NCBI RefSeq assembly: GCF_029633865.1
Contig: NC_079213.1
Location: forward strand, 111,976,553-112,040,552
DNA: 64,000 nt
Direction: 5' to 3'
Source of the DNA: Lampris incognitus
Taxonomy: Eukaryota; Chordata; Actinopteri; Lampriformes; Lampridae
In this document: piece by piece, positions 21,533 to 33,816 of the stretch
Numbering within the stretch: the stretch's first letter is position 1
Layout of the letters: the number at the start of each line of letters is the position of its first letter
Notes under the pieces: generated by a model
Told to the model about the DNA's origin: nothing
The model's input: the letters and a program-made list of their open reading frames with translations, nothing else
The model's database searches: none
Program-made: the position numbers and the translations under genes

Positions 21533-23280
21533 AATTTCATAAAGAAAATACCTCAATATGGTTAAAATCAGTGTAACTTGCCATAGCTACTGTGGTGCTG
21601 GAAACGTTTGCCGTTTTGCTGTTCAGTGCAGCTCTGTTACAATACTGCACCTGCCACCTAGTGGCTGGAAATGTGCACAACATAATGAACTAGTGCTGCC
21701 GTCACATCTCTTTGTGTGTAATCTTAAGAATCGATAATGTGTTTTTGAAAATCGCTACGATATCATGAAAAATAGCATCACATTAAATTTCTTACACCCT
21801 TACTAGCTATCACCACAGAGCCAATCTGTGCATTCCAGTTTCTCTGTGTTTGGTGAAACAGGCCACAGAAAAATCTTAATTACACATGATTACGATGATG
21901 ACCCTCCAGCTACGCCTGTCTGTGCAGAATGTTTACTTCTCTGTTTTGCACGAGCCTGACAGGCGGGGGCCTGGAGGCTAATTAGACGCTCATGGGGTGC
22001 ACCTGGGCCCAGCGAGTTAAAAAATACAGTCCCATAGACCAGCAGTGGCCACGCCAGCTCTTCCACCACAAACCCACTTTGGCTTATTTGGTTTGCATTC
22101 TCTTTTTCTGTTTGTGCCATACAACAGTCGCATCACGTATCATGCACGTACCCATTCCTGCCACATCTTACCTTCATCTTCTGATACTTAGAGCTTACTT
22201 TAGATAAATCATTAACATAAGCTTGGGCTTGGGTATTCTTTATTGTTAAAGAACAAAGAATACCCAAGTTACAATACTGTTACAATACTGCACCTGCCAC
22301 CTAGTGGTTGGAGGTATAGTAAGCCTATAGTAGAGGCTGTGGTACAGTACTATACCACAGCCTCTACTGTGGTATAGTAAGAGGTTTGAGTTTGCTGAAA
22401 ACAAGTAGTGCTTGCATCATATTAAAGGACAACAGCAGTATGAAGCAATGTAAGACAGTAACACACAAAATACTGCTGTCATATGAAGACAAACGCAGTA
22501 TGAGGCAGCCACCAGTCAAACTGCCCGAGAACGTAAAAGCATTAAAACCATGTGAAAGAAATCAATAGATGGGTACAGTTGAATGAGACCACCTCAGGGC
22601 TCTTTCTAATAAGAGTTTGAATAGCACTTCATTTCATCCTTAATTTCATGTTGTGTAATAAAATGTGAGGCAACAATCAAGCAGCCAGTCCAGATATGAT
22701 CACTGCCTCTATCCAGCTCATTCTGGCCTCTGCAGTCACCAGAAATGTCACCGAATCGTAAACCTTATCTTTGACAGCATATTCACCTCACAGCAAAACC
22801 ACTTTAATGCAACCCTGAACAACACAGATGAGCTCTCCCAGCTGCAAACAACAAATAAGACACACAGCTAAGCAATCTACTCAAATGATTCCCCACAACG
22901 AGATCAGCAGAACAAATCCGAGGCAGCTGTTTGGAAAATCAGCAGCCAGTCCACACTGATCATGAGTTCCCTTGCGTATTGCTCTCTTGTGTGTAAAGGA
23001 CACTTCATCATCTAAACAGCAGTGAAACTCTTTGGTCTCAAAATAAACCATTAATATCCATCAGAAAACAGTAATAATTCAATTCATGAAAGGCTGAAAA
23101 TTTAGCGAAACAAGACCGTCATCCAACGTCACTACGGTATTTGTTGATCAAGCAACCACATCACACCACCTTGTGACCAGGTGCCATGCATACTGTATTT
23201 TGTTAAGAACTGTACTGTACACTGATTTCTGCAAGTTGGTTCATTGTACTAATGTAGAAGAACAATTAATGATCTCTTAC
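21533..23280. other. dlg1 intron or 3'-flanking; small repeats and hairpins
   Basis: No exon was recognised. A 34-base direct duplication (core CAATACTGCACCTGCCACCT then AGTGG) lies at 21,636-21,670 and 22,279-22,312, suggesting a dispersed repeat. Two strong hairpins lie at 22,229-22,267 and 22,327-22,370. Confidence 0.5.
22229..22370. other. two adjacent perfect inverted repeats
   Basis: Stem 1 is TTGGGTATTCTTT (22,229-22,241) with AAAGAATACCCAA (22,255-22,267), 13-base loop. Stem 2 is GTAGAGGCTGTGGTA (22,330-22,344) with TACCACAGCCTCTAC (22,353-22,367), 8-base loop, extendable by three more pairs including one G-T. The stems are shorter than a normal pre-miRNA. They may be ends of a small palindromic element. 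Confidence 0.6.
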
Positions 23281-23392
23281 CTTGTTGTAGGCAGACAGAG
23301 AGCCTGGCTGGAGAACTGAAGCTGACTTGGGCTTAGCGGGGGCATGGATCGGACTGGTGGAGGGGACTTTAACTGGGTCAGGGCTGCTTGGA
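23281..23392 (-). CDS. dlg1: dlg1-like exon 4 (linker)
   Basis: A 112-nt exon with acceptor TATCCCAG and donor GTAAGAG. It takes up the split codon left by exon 3 (AG plus T gives Ser) and continues PSSPDPVKVPSTSPIHAPAK, then ending SLSAYNK, with 37 full codons and a phase-0 exit. It extends the Pro/Ser-rich linker between L27 and PDZ1. In human DLG1 this region is made of several small, partly alternative exons, so the exon may be alternatively used. No homologous residue pattern is strongly diagnostic; assignment rests on splice phase, composition and position. Next expected exons (the [20 protein letters not shown] region of PDZ1) were not seen at lower coordinates and may lie outside the window. 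Confidence 0.75.
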
Positions 23393-26103
23393 CTGGGATA
23401 CAGACAGTAAACAAATGTACAGATGGAATGAATCATTCAATGTAACTATCTGCTCTTGGTTGTACAATATAAAAAAACAAACAAACAAACGCCAAAAGAC
23501 CTGAACAATTCAAATAATGTCAATTACATCATTACATCATTTTGTGCTGTTGGTCAAGACCACTTCAGGTGAGACCAAATCCAAACCGAGTCATCAGGGT
23601 CCGAGTCAAGTCAGAGACCAAAGCTTATCGAGTCAGAGTTAAGTCCAAGTCTTTAAGGTGGCGAGTTCATCTCAAGACCAGTGGGGCCATAATCTATGTT
23701 AGCCATAAGACCGATGTTATGCTAACCTGCAGGTCCAATCTAACACCATAACTGTCCCTGTAGTAGTCTGCCATCATAGTAAAAGTCCAAATGGCACACA
23801 CTTGTAACATCCAGGTTTTCCTCTTTCCTTCCGCCAAGGAAGAAATGTTTCATATTCCAATGTGTCATAAAGATGAATTATTATCAGTTATAATACAAAT
23901 TACATTACACTGCATTTTTATTGAACTCCACAGAGGAAGTTTGATAATAATTTCAAAAATAAAAGTAAAAGTAAATTCAAGTCCTGTATTCAACCAGTCT
24001 TGAAAAACTGTCACGAGCTTCCACCATGAAAGTACGAGACCTTCGGAATGCGGACTGGAGACCAGGTGCATACTTGAGTGCTACAACTACTGTCTTATGA
24101 TTTCTGTGCTCTGCATAACACAAAGGGAGTCACGGAACGCAGCCATGAAAAGGGCCTTAGACATGGACGTGCATGCAGTTTGGAGGCGTGGGGAAGAGAC
24201 TGCTACAAAATCTGTAAATATAACTCAAAGTAATCCATCGCGCTCCCTCAAAGAAACCCTGCTGCGCTTCTGTGCACGTGAATGGGGCATCACAACATGC
24301 ACACATCCGGTATACCTTATTCCCCAGGCTAAAACTCACAGCGGAGTATAAATCGCACCCCGCAAAAAACGGATTGTTGCGAGGGAAAAACAAGGGAGGG
24401 AGGGCGGATAAGTAGCTTCAGTGTATAAGTCGCATTTATAGGGTGGTACAATACAGAGCCCTGTTTTCTTGGTCCCGCTCCCGCTGGGGTCATGACCATC
24501 ACCCCCCGCTCCCGCATTGTGTGTCCCCACTCCCACCTGCAAACATTCTGACCATTCATGAGTGCACAGTAGAGGTCCACTGACTCTGTGTCTCCTCCCA
24601 CGCGGCAGGGAAACACATTATTTTACTGTGTAGTGTTAACAAAGATGATGTGACGCTCTCTGAGGGGAGGCTGACTGCCTCGCACGCTGAAAGCCCTGCC
24701 CTGCGGCAAAGTGCCACACATCTCTGGGTAGGGCCTTGTTTAATGTGTGCAGGGGGAAGTGCTTCATCTTTGACGAAGAGGCCGGGCAGAACGGAGCAGG
24801 TATGTCGCCTCAACCCTGAGGCGCCAGATTTGTGCCCGTTGTGGATCGAGACTTTTGCACGTGTCGCAACTAACAAAGTCCAGTGTGTTTCCGTCAGTAA
24901 CCACTGAGAAAGGTTTCCAGATGCCACACTTGCCTTGCTCGTCTTTTCTTTTGTGTGGTAGTGACCTGCTTCCAGATTCATTTGCTGACTCCATCGCACT
25001 TCAGCTTTTGACTGCCCACAGCGACGTTAAGACCACCCGCTCCCGCGAGACTTGCGTGCATGGGACCCCCAATCCCAATGCGGTCCTCTCATACAGCATT
25101 TTCAATTGAATCACAAGATTAAACAATGCCAACTAGTGGCCCTAGTTGGAATGCAGTGTATTCGTTTGACAAAATTACATTTAATACATCGCTTTGGAAT
25201 ATAAATCACAGGGCCAGCCAGACGAGTAAACAAACAAACAAACAAACAAACAAACAAAAACAGCTATTTATATTGCGGGAAATACGTTATGCACATGGGT
25301 TTGCTGTGCGGGACAGGGAAAGAAATGTGGAAACGACCAGCACCACAGAAGACAAGTGAGCCAAAAAGACAAGAGTCAGAGGAAGACAGAAGAAGAAAAA
25401 CTCGGGAAACGGCCATTTACATTCTGTCTTCATAAATGTAGTCGGTTAAAGAAACTTTCTTAGAAAAACTTATTAACTTTCTATCATTTCCTCGCAGTAA
25501 GAATGAGTTTTTAAAAAAAAACTGAATAAAAATATGAAAAAATAGAAATAAATCCCAGAAAGCCGAAAATGGGGTAAAAAATGCAAGAAAAATGTGTGAA
25601 AATATAAAATGTATTTCACAGGTCTATTTCCAGTTGACCCTGAGCCTGCTACTGCTTCATTCCTGGCTGATTAAAGCCGGTATGAGGCAATATGAAATGT
25701 CCACCGCAATTCTACCAAGAACACCTTCTGAACTCGCCTCAGAGGGGGGCTGACAGAGGGGACCCCAGTGATGGCAGGCCTGCTATAGGGGAGATGTAAT
25801 ACGGGAGGTCATGAGCTCGATATAGACAAGCCAGGTGATTTATGTAATACGAGAAGACTCATCAGGTCCTGGACAAAAAACTGTCAGCTAGTAATTTTCT
25901 GATTTGGCTGTTGTTGTTTCGTTTGTTTTTGTTTTTAGTGTGTACGGGTATATGTACATGCTTTTGTACTGTATCACGGAAAAAGCCTTGGAATCTAATG
26001 TGTGTCTTTGTCTGTCTCACCAGCCATTGTGCTGTCTTTCTTTGTATGTTCCTTCTTGTGTCCTTCTTAAAATATGATTTTGATTAAAGAAAAAAAAACA
26101 TAC
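23393..26103 (-). other. dlg1 intron 4
   Basis: The intron between the linker exons. It contains a dispersed-repeat-like region at 23,550-24,080 (GAGTCAAGTCAGAGACCAAA type), a TATAAATCGCACC/TATAAGTCGCATTTAT pair near 24,350-24,440 resembling a short DNA-transposon derivative, and (CAAA)n near 25,230. None is firmly classified. Confidence 0.5.
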
Positions 26104-27025
26104 CTCAAATATGATCCTTTGGCCACGGGCCCACAGAAGTTGACTTTTCCTGGGCTGGGGCTGGTTGGGCTAAGGGTGACTTTGGCCAAGCTGATACTGG
26201 CGTTGGGGCTGCTGGGAGAATTGATGGCAGAGGACCTGAGGACCGGGGCTGCCTCGGCCGGGTCCCGGGTGGCGGCGGGTGCAGTCGAGGTCGGGGTGAT
26301 GACTTCACCTGGGGTTGAGGTACAGACTACTCTGTCTGGGCTCGGGCCAGTAGTAGGAGGAGTGCTAGTGGGAGTGAGTTCTTCCGGGCTAGCTGGCGCG
26401 ACGAGGCCTTGGATAGTACCGAAGACGAGGGCTGAGACAGTACCGAGGCTGTGGGCGGGCGAGACAGGTTCAGATGCGGCAGATGAGATAGTGGCGCTCT
26501 CCGGAGGGAGGATGGTGGTGGTCACAGGATAAGGTTTCCCCGCTCCATTCAACAACACTTCAGGTGATGATTTAGAGGAAGAGGAGGTGGCAAAGGGATC
26601 CACTCCATTCACTATGACTCCAGAAGAGTTGGGAGTGGAGGGAGAGGAGATTTTAGAAGATCCAGCCACAACTGAGTTGGAGGCTCCAGGTTGGACAGGA
26701 GGAGGAGGAGCGCGGTACTTGACTTTCACTGGCTGTGTTTGAGGTATACTAGACTGGGTTGTAGTGCTGGAGGACTTAGCACCTGCGGGTCCCACCGGGA
26801 TGGGTGGGGCAGGAGATTTGACTGATTTACGTCTGGGAGTAAGAGACTCGGGATGAGCCTGTTCTCCACGGGGAGGGGAGCTAGGAGGAGCAGACGCTGG
26901 CAGAGTGGGGTTTGGGAGTTCAGCTGGCTGGCCGGAGGAGGCAGGAAGCTCCACCGGAACATCTGGCTGGTCTGCAGAAAGGTGGCGCTCTCCCTGGAGG
27001 GTCAACTCATAGTACTCCTGAATGT
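26104..27025 (-). CDS. dlg1: dlg1-like exon 3: end of L27 and Pro/Ser/Thr-rich linker
   Basis: A 922-nt exon on the minus strand, acceptor CCCACCCAG and donor GTATGT. It enters in phase 1 (G plus AC gives Asp) and opens with DIQEYYELTLQGE, closely matching DIQEFYEVTLLD of DLG1, the third helix of the L27 domain. About 290 residues rich in Pro, Ser, Thr and Ala follow, with RAPPPPVQPG and GVIVNGVDPFATSSSSK segments and no predicted fold. It exits in phase 2 at K-G-S-Y-L plus AG. The matching human exon, as I recall it, is much shorter (about 60 residues), so this linker is unusually long. The open frame with correct phases at both ends and no stop supports a real exon rather than chance. Confidence 0.88.
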
Positions 27026-27469
27026 CTGGGTGGGGGGTGGGTGGGGTGGAGATAAATAGGGAAAAAGAGAAAAGAAAATAATGAGGGTGCAGAAACATGC
27101 GAGAATTGATTAATCAATGAAAGGCAGGATGAATAAATTAATGAATTAATGGAGGGATGGCTGGATGGATGAATGAATGAATTATGTCCCAGTCAATTAT
27201 TCATTTACGGATGAATGAATGATTGCACGAACAATTAAATGAATAAATGAATGAGTGAATGGATGAATGAACAGACAGATGGATGCATGAACTATTTATT
27301 CATCCACTGGGGTAGTGAGGAATGAAGTTCCCCAAATGATGTGGAGCAACTCAAAATAGAAAACATCCGCTGCCTTTCCAACCAGTTTAAAGTAATTTCA
27401 TACTGACTCAGAGGTAAGGAAAAAGACGAGACAGACAGACGTATAGATAGAGAGATTCATTCATTCAGT

Positions 27470-27645
27470 CATTCATTTTCACCTGACCTACATGTCTTTG
27501 GACTGTGGGAGGAAACCCGTGCAGACACGGGGAGAACATGCAAACTCCACACAGAGGACGACCCCCAAGGTTGGACAACCCCGGGACTCGAACCCAGGAC
27601 CTTTATGCTGTGAGGTGACCGCGCTAACCACCGTGCCGCCCCGAT
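27470..27645 (-). mobile_element. tRNA-headed SINE, copy 6, 3'-truncated
   Basis: Reverse-strand copy from the head (GACCGCGCTAACCACCGTGC, B box as GGACTCGAACCCAGG) to the CACCTGACCTACATGTCTTT block. The (GT)n and the TGGA tail are missing, so the element side at 27,470 is truncated. Confidence 0.85.
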
Positions 27646-28537
27646 AGAGATTATTAAAGGAAAATAATTCCCCCTGCCAGGACAAGCAAATGTCGCCCTC
27701 TAGTTTAAAGTGGAACAGTGCAGATGAGGGAGAGACACCATAAGAGAAGCAGCAGACCGTTTGTCTTTGTCCCCAACCCCCAAACCAAGCAGCAGACTCA
27801 GCAGGACAGCGGGACGACCGCCCGGCCAGGGTACCGAATCCCTCCGTCTGACGGACCAGTTTCGGTCCCACCTAGACGCACGCTGTGCCTAGTGTTTGTC
27901 TGGGGGGTTGTGCGCGCATGCGAGTGTGTGAAAGGTCATCTTCACGACTGTGAACCCTCACCCACTGCCTCACTCAACCAATATACTACGATATCTCACC
28001 CACTGATTCAGTTGGCAAGAGTCATACAGTACTCTACAGTACAGAGGGGCTCGAACTTAATTCGCCTGCTGTTCTGTAATTTACTAAACTCTACTGTGTT
28101 CTCTTGTCAAACCCCCCCCCCCAAAAAAATCAAAACTCACTTGAAAATGGTTCTAAACCACTGGTCTTTTGGCGCCCTCTAGTGGTGTCGTGACGTTTCT
28201 GCTCCCGTAATGGTGTACTTAATAGATGAGTGACAGTTTGACAAGTTTGCACTGAATCTGGAGAAGATCTACTGCCCTATCAATACCCCCCCCCTTTCTT
28301 TCTATTTACCCCCCCCCTTCTACTTACTCCACCTAACCTCTGACCAGACGTACTTACCCAAACATAACAGACCGCTCAGAATAGTTTGGTCAGTTTCAAC
28401 AAGGGACCCACAGCTTGGGGAAGAGAGAATCTAGGTTTTGGAAGAGGGGAGGAGAGGAGGACGCTCAAGAGACGGGTAATAATGAAAAACTGTGGTGAAA
28501 AATTTGCCCCCCACAGCACAAAACAGAGTGTCCATGT

Positions 28538-28600
28538 GCAAGGCTATGTGGTGGTGGGGGTGGTGGTGGTGGTGGTGGTGGTGGTGGGGGGGGGGTACAC
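28538..28600. repeat. (GGT)n trinucleotide run
   Basis: About 15 GGT units followed by a G run. Confidence 0.93.
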
Positions 28601-28848
28601 GCTTGTGCGTGTGCATGCAAATACAAGTTGGGTTTTTTCGGCTTCTGTGCTTCTGTGTCAGCATATTCCTTCACACGTGCGGCATCAGCGCCTCCCCCCA
28701 CCACCCCCACCACCACCACCCCTCCAGCAGGCCGTGGAAAATCACTACGTAGTAGCAGCGACTCAAGACTTACTTCTGAAACGGGGCATAAAGAAACGGA
28801 CGACGTAAAAGTGCTGAACTTCATGTGTAGTGAACAAGAACATGTGAG

Positions 28849-28949
<101 letters not shown>

Positions 28950-29090
28950 CTAGAGCAGTAGATAACGTCAGCCAGACACACAAGACAATCAAAAGTGCAA
29001 AGACCAAAAGTGTGGGAGTGGCAGACTAGCAGGTGGAACCAGGAACTTGGAACCAGTTTACCTTCACACATTCACTCACTCACTCACACA

Positions 29091-29132
<42 letters not shown>

Positions 29133-29263
29133 CTCTCTCTCTCTTCTGGTTGTTTGCACAACCATAAATAACAATTTACAACAAGAAGAAGGAGCCAGTT
29201 GATCAACTTCCTGCACACAGTTTCTGTGACTTCGTGTCCGACTCTCTCGCGAGCAAAGCATCC

Positions 29264-30438
29264 ACCACTTCCAGTCCTGCTGCTCACACCGACCCGGCCC
29301 AGTCCTGCTGCTCACACCAACCCGGCCCAGTTTGCTGCTCACACCTACCCGGCCCAGTCCTGCTGCTCACACCTACCCGGCCCAGTCTGCTACACTGCTG
29401 CTCACACCGACCCGGCCCAGTCCTGCTGCTCACACCTACCCGGCCCAGTCCTGCTGCTCACACCTACCCGGCCCAGTCTGCTGCTCACACCGACCCGGCC
29501 CAGTCCTGCTGCTCACACCTACCCGGCCCAGTCTGCTACACTGCTGCTCACACCTACCCGGCCCAGTTTGCTGCTCACACCGACCCGGCCCAGTCCTGCT
29601 GCTCACACCGACCCGGCCCAGTCCTGCTGCTCACACCTACCCGGCCCAGTCTGCTACACTGCTGCTCACACCTACCCGGCCCAGTTTGCTGCTCACACCG
29701 ACCCGGCCCAGTCCTGCTGCTCACACCTACCCGGCCCAGTCTGCTGCTCACACCGACCCGGCCCAGTCCTGCTGCTCACACCGACCCGGCCCAGTCTGCT
29801 GCTCACACCTACCCGGCCCAGTCCTGCTGCTCACACCTACCCGGCCCAGTCCTGCTGCTCACACCTACCCGGCCCAGTCTGCTGCTCACACCTACCCGGC
29901 CCAGTCCTGCTGCTCACACCGACCCGGCCCAGTCTGCTGCTCACACCTACCCGGCCCAGTCTGCTGCTCACACCTACCCGGCCCAGTCTGCTGCTCACAC
30001 CTACCCGGCCCAGTCCTGCTGCTCACACCTACCCGGCCCAGTCTGCTGCTCACACCTACCCGGCCCAGTCTGCTACACTGCTGCTCACACCTACCCGGCC
30101 CAGTCTGCTACACTGCTGCTCACACCTACCCGGCCCAGTCTGCTACACTGCTGCTCACACCTACCCGGCCCAGTCTGCTACGCTGCTGCTCACACCTACC
30201 CGGCCCAGTCTGCTACACTGACTGCTGCTCACACCTACCCGGCCCAGTCTGCTACACTGACTGCTGCTCACACCTACCCGGCCCAGTCTGCTACACTGAC
30301 TGCTGCTCACACCTACCCGGCCCAGTCTGCTACGCTGCTGCTCACACCTACCCGGCCCAGTCTGCTGCTCACACCTACCCGGCCCAGTCTGCTACGCTGC
30401 TGCTCACACCTACCCGGCCCAGTCTGCTACACTGTGCT
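29264..30438. repeat. 27-bp minisatellite, about 43 copies, in dlg1 intron 3
   Basis: The unit is TGCTGCTCACACCTACCCGG plus CCCAGTC, with ACCGACCC variants and longer units carrying an inserted TGCTACAC or TGCTACACTGAC before the next CTGCTGCTC. Variants cluster: long forms are concentrated in the last third, showing directional expansion. Confidence 0.97.
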
Positions 30439-30492
30439 GTGGAAGACTTCAATGCAAAAACCAAGCCCACTTAACAGTGAATTGACATGTAA

Positions 30493-31705
30493 TTGACCTT
30501 TCGCAAAGTCCCGCCCCCCTTAGTTACTGTTGCTATGCCCTTCAAGCATTTCAGAACCATCCAGGAAGTAGCTGGAAAACACCAAAACACGAAGGAAGAA
30601 ATCAGCGCATTCCCAGAGAAAATAAGTGCTGTATTTTGGGGTAATTCATCCTTAATATCATCCCATGAAAGGCAGGGGGGGCTACAGTATGCGGTGGCGG
30701 GATACGTTCAGAATATTAACAGTAAAACTGACTTGCCTGGACTCCGGGCTGCCGGGGGGGGACTGTAATGGAGGGTAAAGCTTACCGGTCGCAATCAAAG
30801 AATGAGAAACCCCACCAACTAATCCTGAAGCACACTGTGGACCAGCTGTGCTCTTGCCCTGCAGGGTAAGTTACATATTTCAGCTGTTATCGGTATATTT
30901 TTAATAATCCACTGTCAACATCCCCGTATTATAGTGTTGATTTTGGCCAAGGTTCCCCGTAGCGTTCTTTTATCCAGGCTTTTCCGGGGGTACTGTATGG
31001 GCTCCTGGGGGTCGCTGAGTGGCGGGTCCCCACCTGGAGCTCCCAGAGGGGGAGAAACGTTTAAAATAGGCCAGATATGGGGAGGTCAGACTGGCCAGAG
31101 ACCATCCCAGCCCACCCTCCCCGCGGGTCTTGATGCTCTGAAATGAAAGGTGGAACCTGGCTAACCTGTGACTAGCATAACAAAGCTATGTTAGTGGGCT
31201 AGCTGTCATTAGCTATCATTAAATTAGGTATCTCTGGCCACAGACTAAGCTGGTTACGTTCATCAGGTACATTAATAATGTTATTTTGTTAGTCAGTAAC
31301 ATGTTGATATGCTGATAATGGTAATAATCATTGTGTGGGTAAAAGTAACAGTAATAATACGTTAGCTGTATTAGCTATCAATATTAACTAGTAGCTAGCT
31401 TAGCTTGGAGCAGACAGGTATTTGTGTTGATTCTGGATGGATTAAGCTGGCCATGGGGTCTGCTATACTGCCAAATCTATTGCCCACATTGCGCTTCTTG
31501 CGTTCTGGGTTTCGGGAAGGGAAAGAAAATGACACCCCTCCAAACTTTTCACATATCTAATCTCCGGTCTGCAGATCCCATAGGCACACCGTTTCAGCAT
31601 TTTGCTGCGTTTTTGAAAGCTTGACGGACCTCCCTCTCATAGAAACCGTTGCTAAGGTAGGATTGGACAAGCACCGTTCTGGGGCGGTACTTTGCGAAAG
31701 GTCAA
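30493..31705 (+). mobile_element. 1.2-kb element with 25-bp TIRs and SWIM-like fragment
   Basis: The 25-base ends TTGACCTTTCGCAAAGT(C/A)C then CGCCCC are inverted at 30,493-30,517 and 31,681-31,705 with one mismatch. Inside, on the plus strand, 30,660-30,866 reads GLQYAVAGYVQNINSK and then, after a stop and shift, RSQSKNEKPHQLILKHTVD and QLCSCPAG before a GTAAGT donor. This resembles the first half of a SWIM zinc finger (C-x-C) in fish transposon-associated proteins. The expected C-x-H half was not found. No transposase was recognised. No clear target-site duplication was found, so family assignment is open. Confidence 0.6.
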
Positions 31706-31722
31706 CTGCCAAATTATTGCAA

Positions 31723-31810
31723 AGTTACCCCACCAAGGGAAAAAAGTTACCCCACCAAGGGAAAAAAGTTACCCCACCAAGGGAAAAAAGTTACCCCACC
31801 AAGGGAAAAG
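31723..31810. repeat. 22-bp tandem repeat, 4 copies
   Basis: The unit is GTTACCCCACCAAGGGAAAA plus AA. It directly abuts the right end of the TIR element. Confidence 0.93.
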
Positions 31811-32231
31811 AAATACCAAGACTTGAAATGAGCAAACCAGCTTCCTTTTTATTTCTTGGCGGTAAAGACAAAGTTAAGTCTGCTCCCTGACCAGTGACTG
31901 CCATACTATGCGGCCGGACCTGCTATGCTAGGCTGTTTCTTAGCCTGATGCGAGACGGGAAAAAGCCGGGGTGTCAGTATTTACAACCACCACCTCCCCT
32001 CGCCTTCTCTGTAGAAATTTCGAGGAAGGCACTAAAGGATGATACACAACCTTGCACATCGAGGCCAGTTTGGTGCTGCCAAACTGCTTCACGGACCTTC
32101 GAAACATGCATGCCCCAGCAAAGGAGGTCAACACCCCGGCTGCCTCTGCACAGTGATGCCGGCCCTCACACACAAGACAACCTCTGCAGCGACAACAACA
32201 CAGCAGCCTCCTCCTCTGTGGAGGTGTGCGT

Positions 32232-32400
32232 CTCAGAATCAGAATCAGAATCAACTTAATTGGCCACGTGTACCTATGCACACGAGGAATTTGACTCCGG
32301 TTCACAGCAGCTTCTAGCACTTGCATACATCACTCACGCGCACACGCACAGGTGTGCGCGCATGCACACACACACACAAACACACACACAAAAGCAAAAC
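32232..32400 (-). mobile_element. LINE 3' end (AGAATC repeat)
   Basis: TCAGAATCAGAATCAGAATC, then AACTTAATTGGCCACGTGTA and GAATTTGACTCCGGTTCACA, is the reverse of a common fish LINE 3' end with a (GATTCT)n tail. Confidence 0.65.
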
Positions 32401-32929
32401 ATATACAAAAAAGACAAAAAACAGAAGAAATAAATGGGACAGGACATTGGAGGCAAGCATGTCTGCACAACAAGTGTGTCGCTACTACACAGAGCTTAGT
32501 TATGGGAGAGTAATCAATAACCCATGTGCTATACCATACTGCCCACACACTATATCATATACCAGTACCACAACCCCACAACCCATCATGCCCATATCCA
32601 ACGCTATATACTCCCACTATATTACACTATATTATGTTGTGTACCAGAAGTATACACTATATATTCACCTACCATCCACCACACAATTACATACACCCTA
32701 TGTTACAACCACAACAATAACCGCCATCATTTTAACCAGTATACAGCAGTTGTATGTGTATTTACAATTGCACATTTGCAATGCACAAGCACTTGTGTTG
32801 CACAACTGGGACAGTCTCTGCAAAGTTCCGTAAGGGGAACAGCACATTCAAGCATTGTAGCGACACACAGCCAGAGACTTGAGAGACAGGAGGATGGAAA
32901 ACTGGACCGCTCTTTCAAGACTGTAGCGG

Positions 32930-33345
32930 ATTCGGGGGGGGGGGGGGCATCCCTCGAACCGCCGCAGCCAGGACGCGAACCTGTGTCTCCCGCACCACGT
33001 CTCCCGACGTTAGCTAGTCGACTAAAGGGTCCGACCCGTTAGCCAGGGGCCAGCGAGTCTAGTCATCCGTGGTCGTTACCTCTACCCCCCCCCCCCCATC
33101 CGCAGAGCGCATCCCCGTGCTTCAGCATATCAGCTCCCTCACCCCTCTGGGCGCACGCCCTTCCGATGGCCTCACGGTCTCACCATCCCACTTCTGACGC
33201 CAGTGTAGTGGATTCGGGGGGCAGCTTGGGAACCGCCGCCACAACCGGGAAGCGAACCCGGGTCGCCCGCACCGCGCTAACCACCCAACTAAAGGGTCCG
33301 ACCCGTTAGCCAAGGGGTAGCGAGGCTATTTATCCGCGCACATTA
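32930..33345 (-). mobile_element. two adjacent copies of another tRNA-like SINE
   Basis: Copies at about 32,930-33,085 and 33,205-33,345 share CTAAAGGGTCCGACCCGTTA and GCCAGGGG or GCCAAGGGG, plus CGAACCGCCGC- or GGAACCGCCGC-type ends. On the minus strand the second shows TGGGTGGTTAGCGCGG (A-box-like) and GGTTCGCTTCC (B-box-like), as in a tRNA-derived promoter. It is a different family from the main SINE. A true tRNA gene was not considered because the cloverleaf is incomplete. Confidence 0.6.
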
Positions 33346-33816
33346 CAATAGCAGACAAAGAAATTGGGAGCCAAAGACTATTCATTAAAAAAACGAGATT
33401 AATGCTTTTGATTATGAGATTTTACAAACATATCTCTGTAGCATGGAGAATAAGGTGTGATCCCAACTCCTGCCCGCTGGGTTTTTAGCAGGGTGGTAGG
33501 ACAGGACGGCCTAGCTAGTATTGTTAGCACAGCTTAGTGGTAGCTCTTTAGGACAGACTTGGAAACGCATTCTCCCGATTCACCATATGAATAAGTTAAA
33601 GCTGATGGAGGGGATATTTCACGGTTATCACCTTTTACAATGGGGCAGCGTCCATGAGCTATTTGTAGCCCTTCCCGGGCGGAAGCAGAAGCTCCGCGGC
33701 AAACGGAAGTCAGACATCGGATGCACTAGACCACATTACAAGTAAGCAGTTTGTTGTCGTTTTCTTCGTTTTTTGCGTAATTTTTTGCCGTTTTCACCGA
33801 GTTCCTCTACTGTGCC

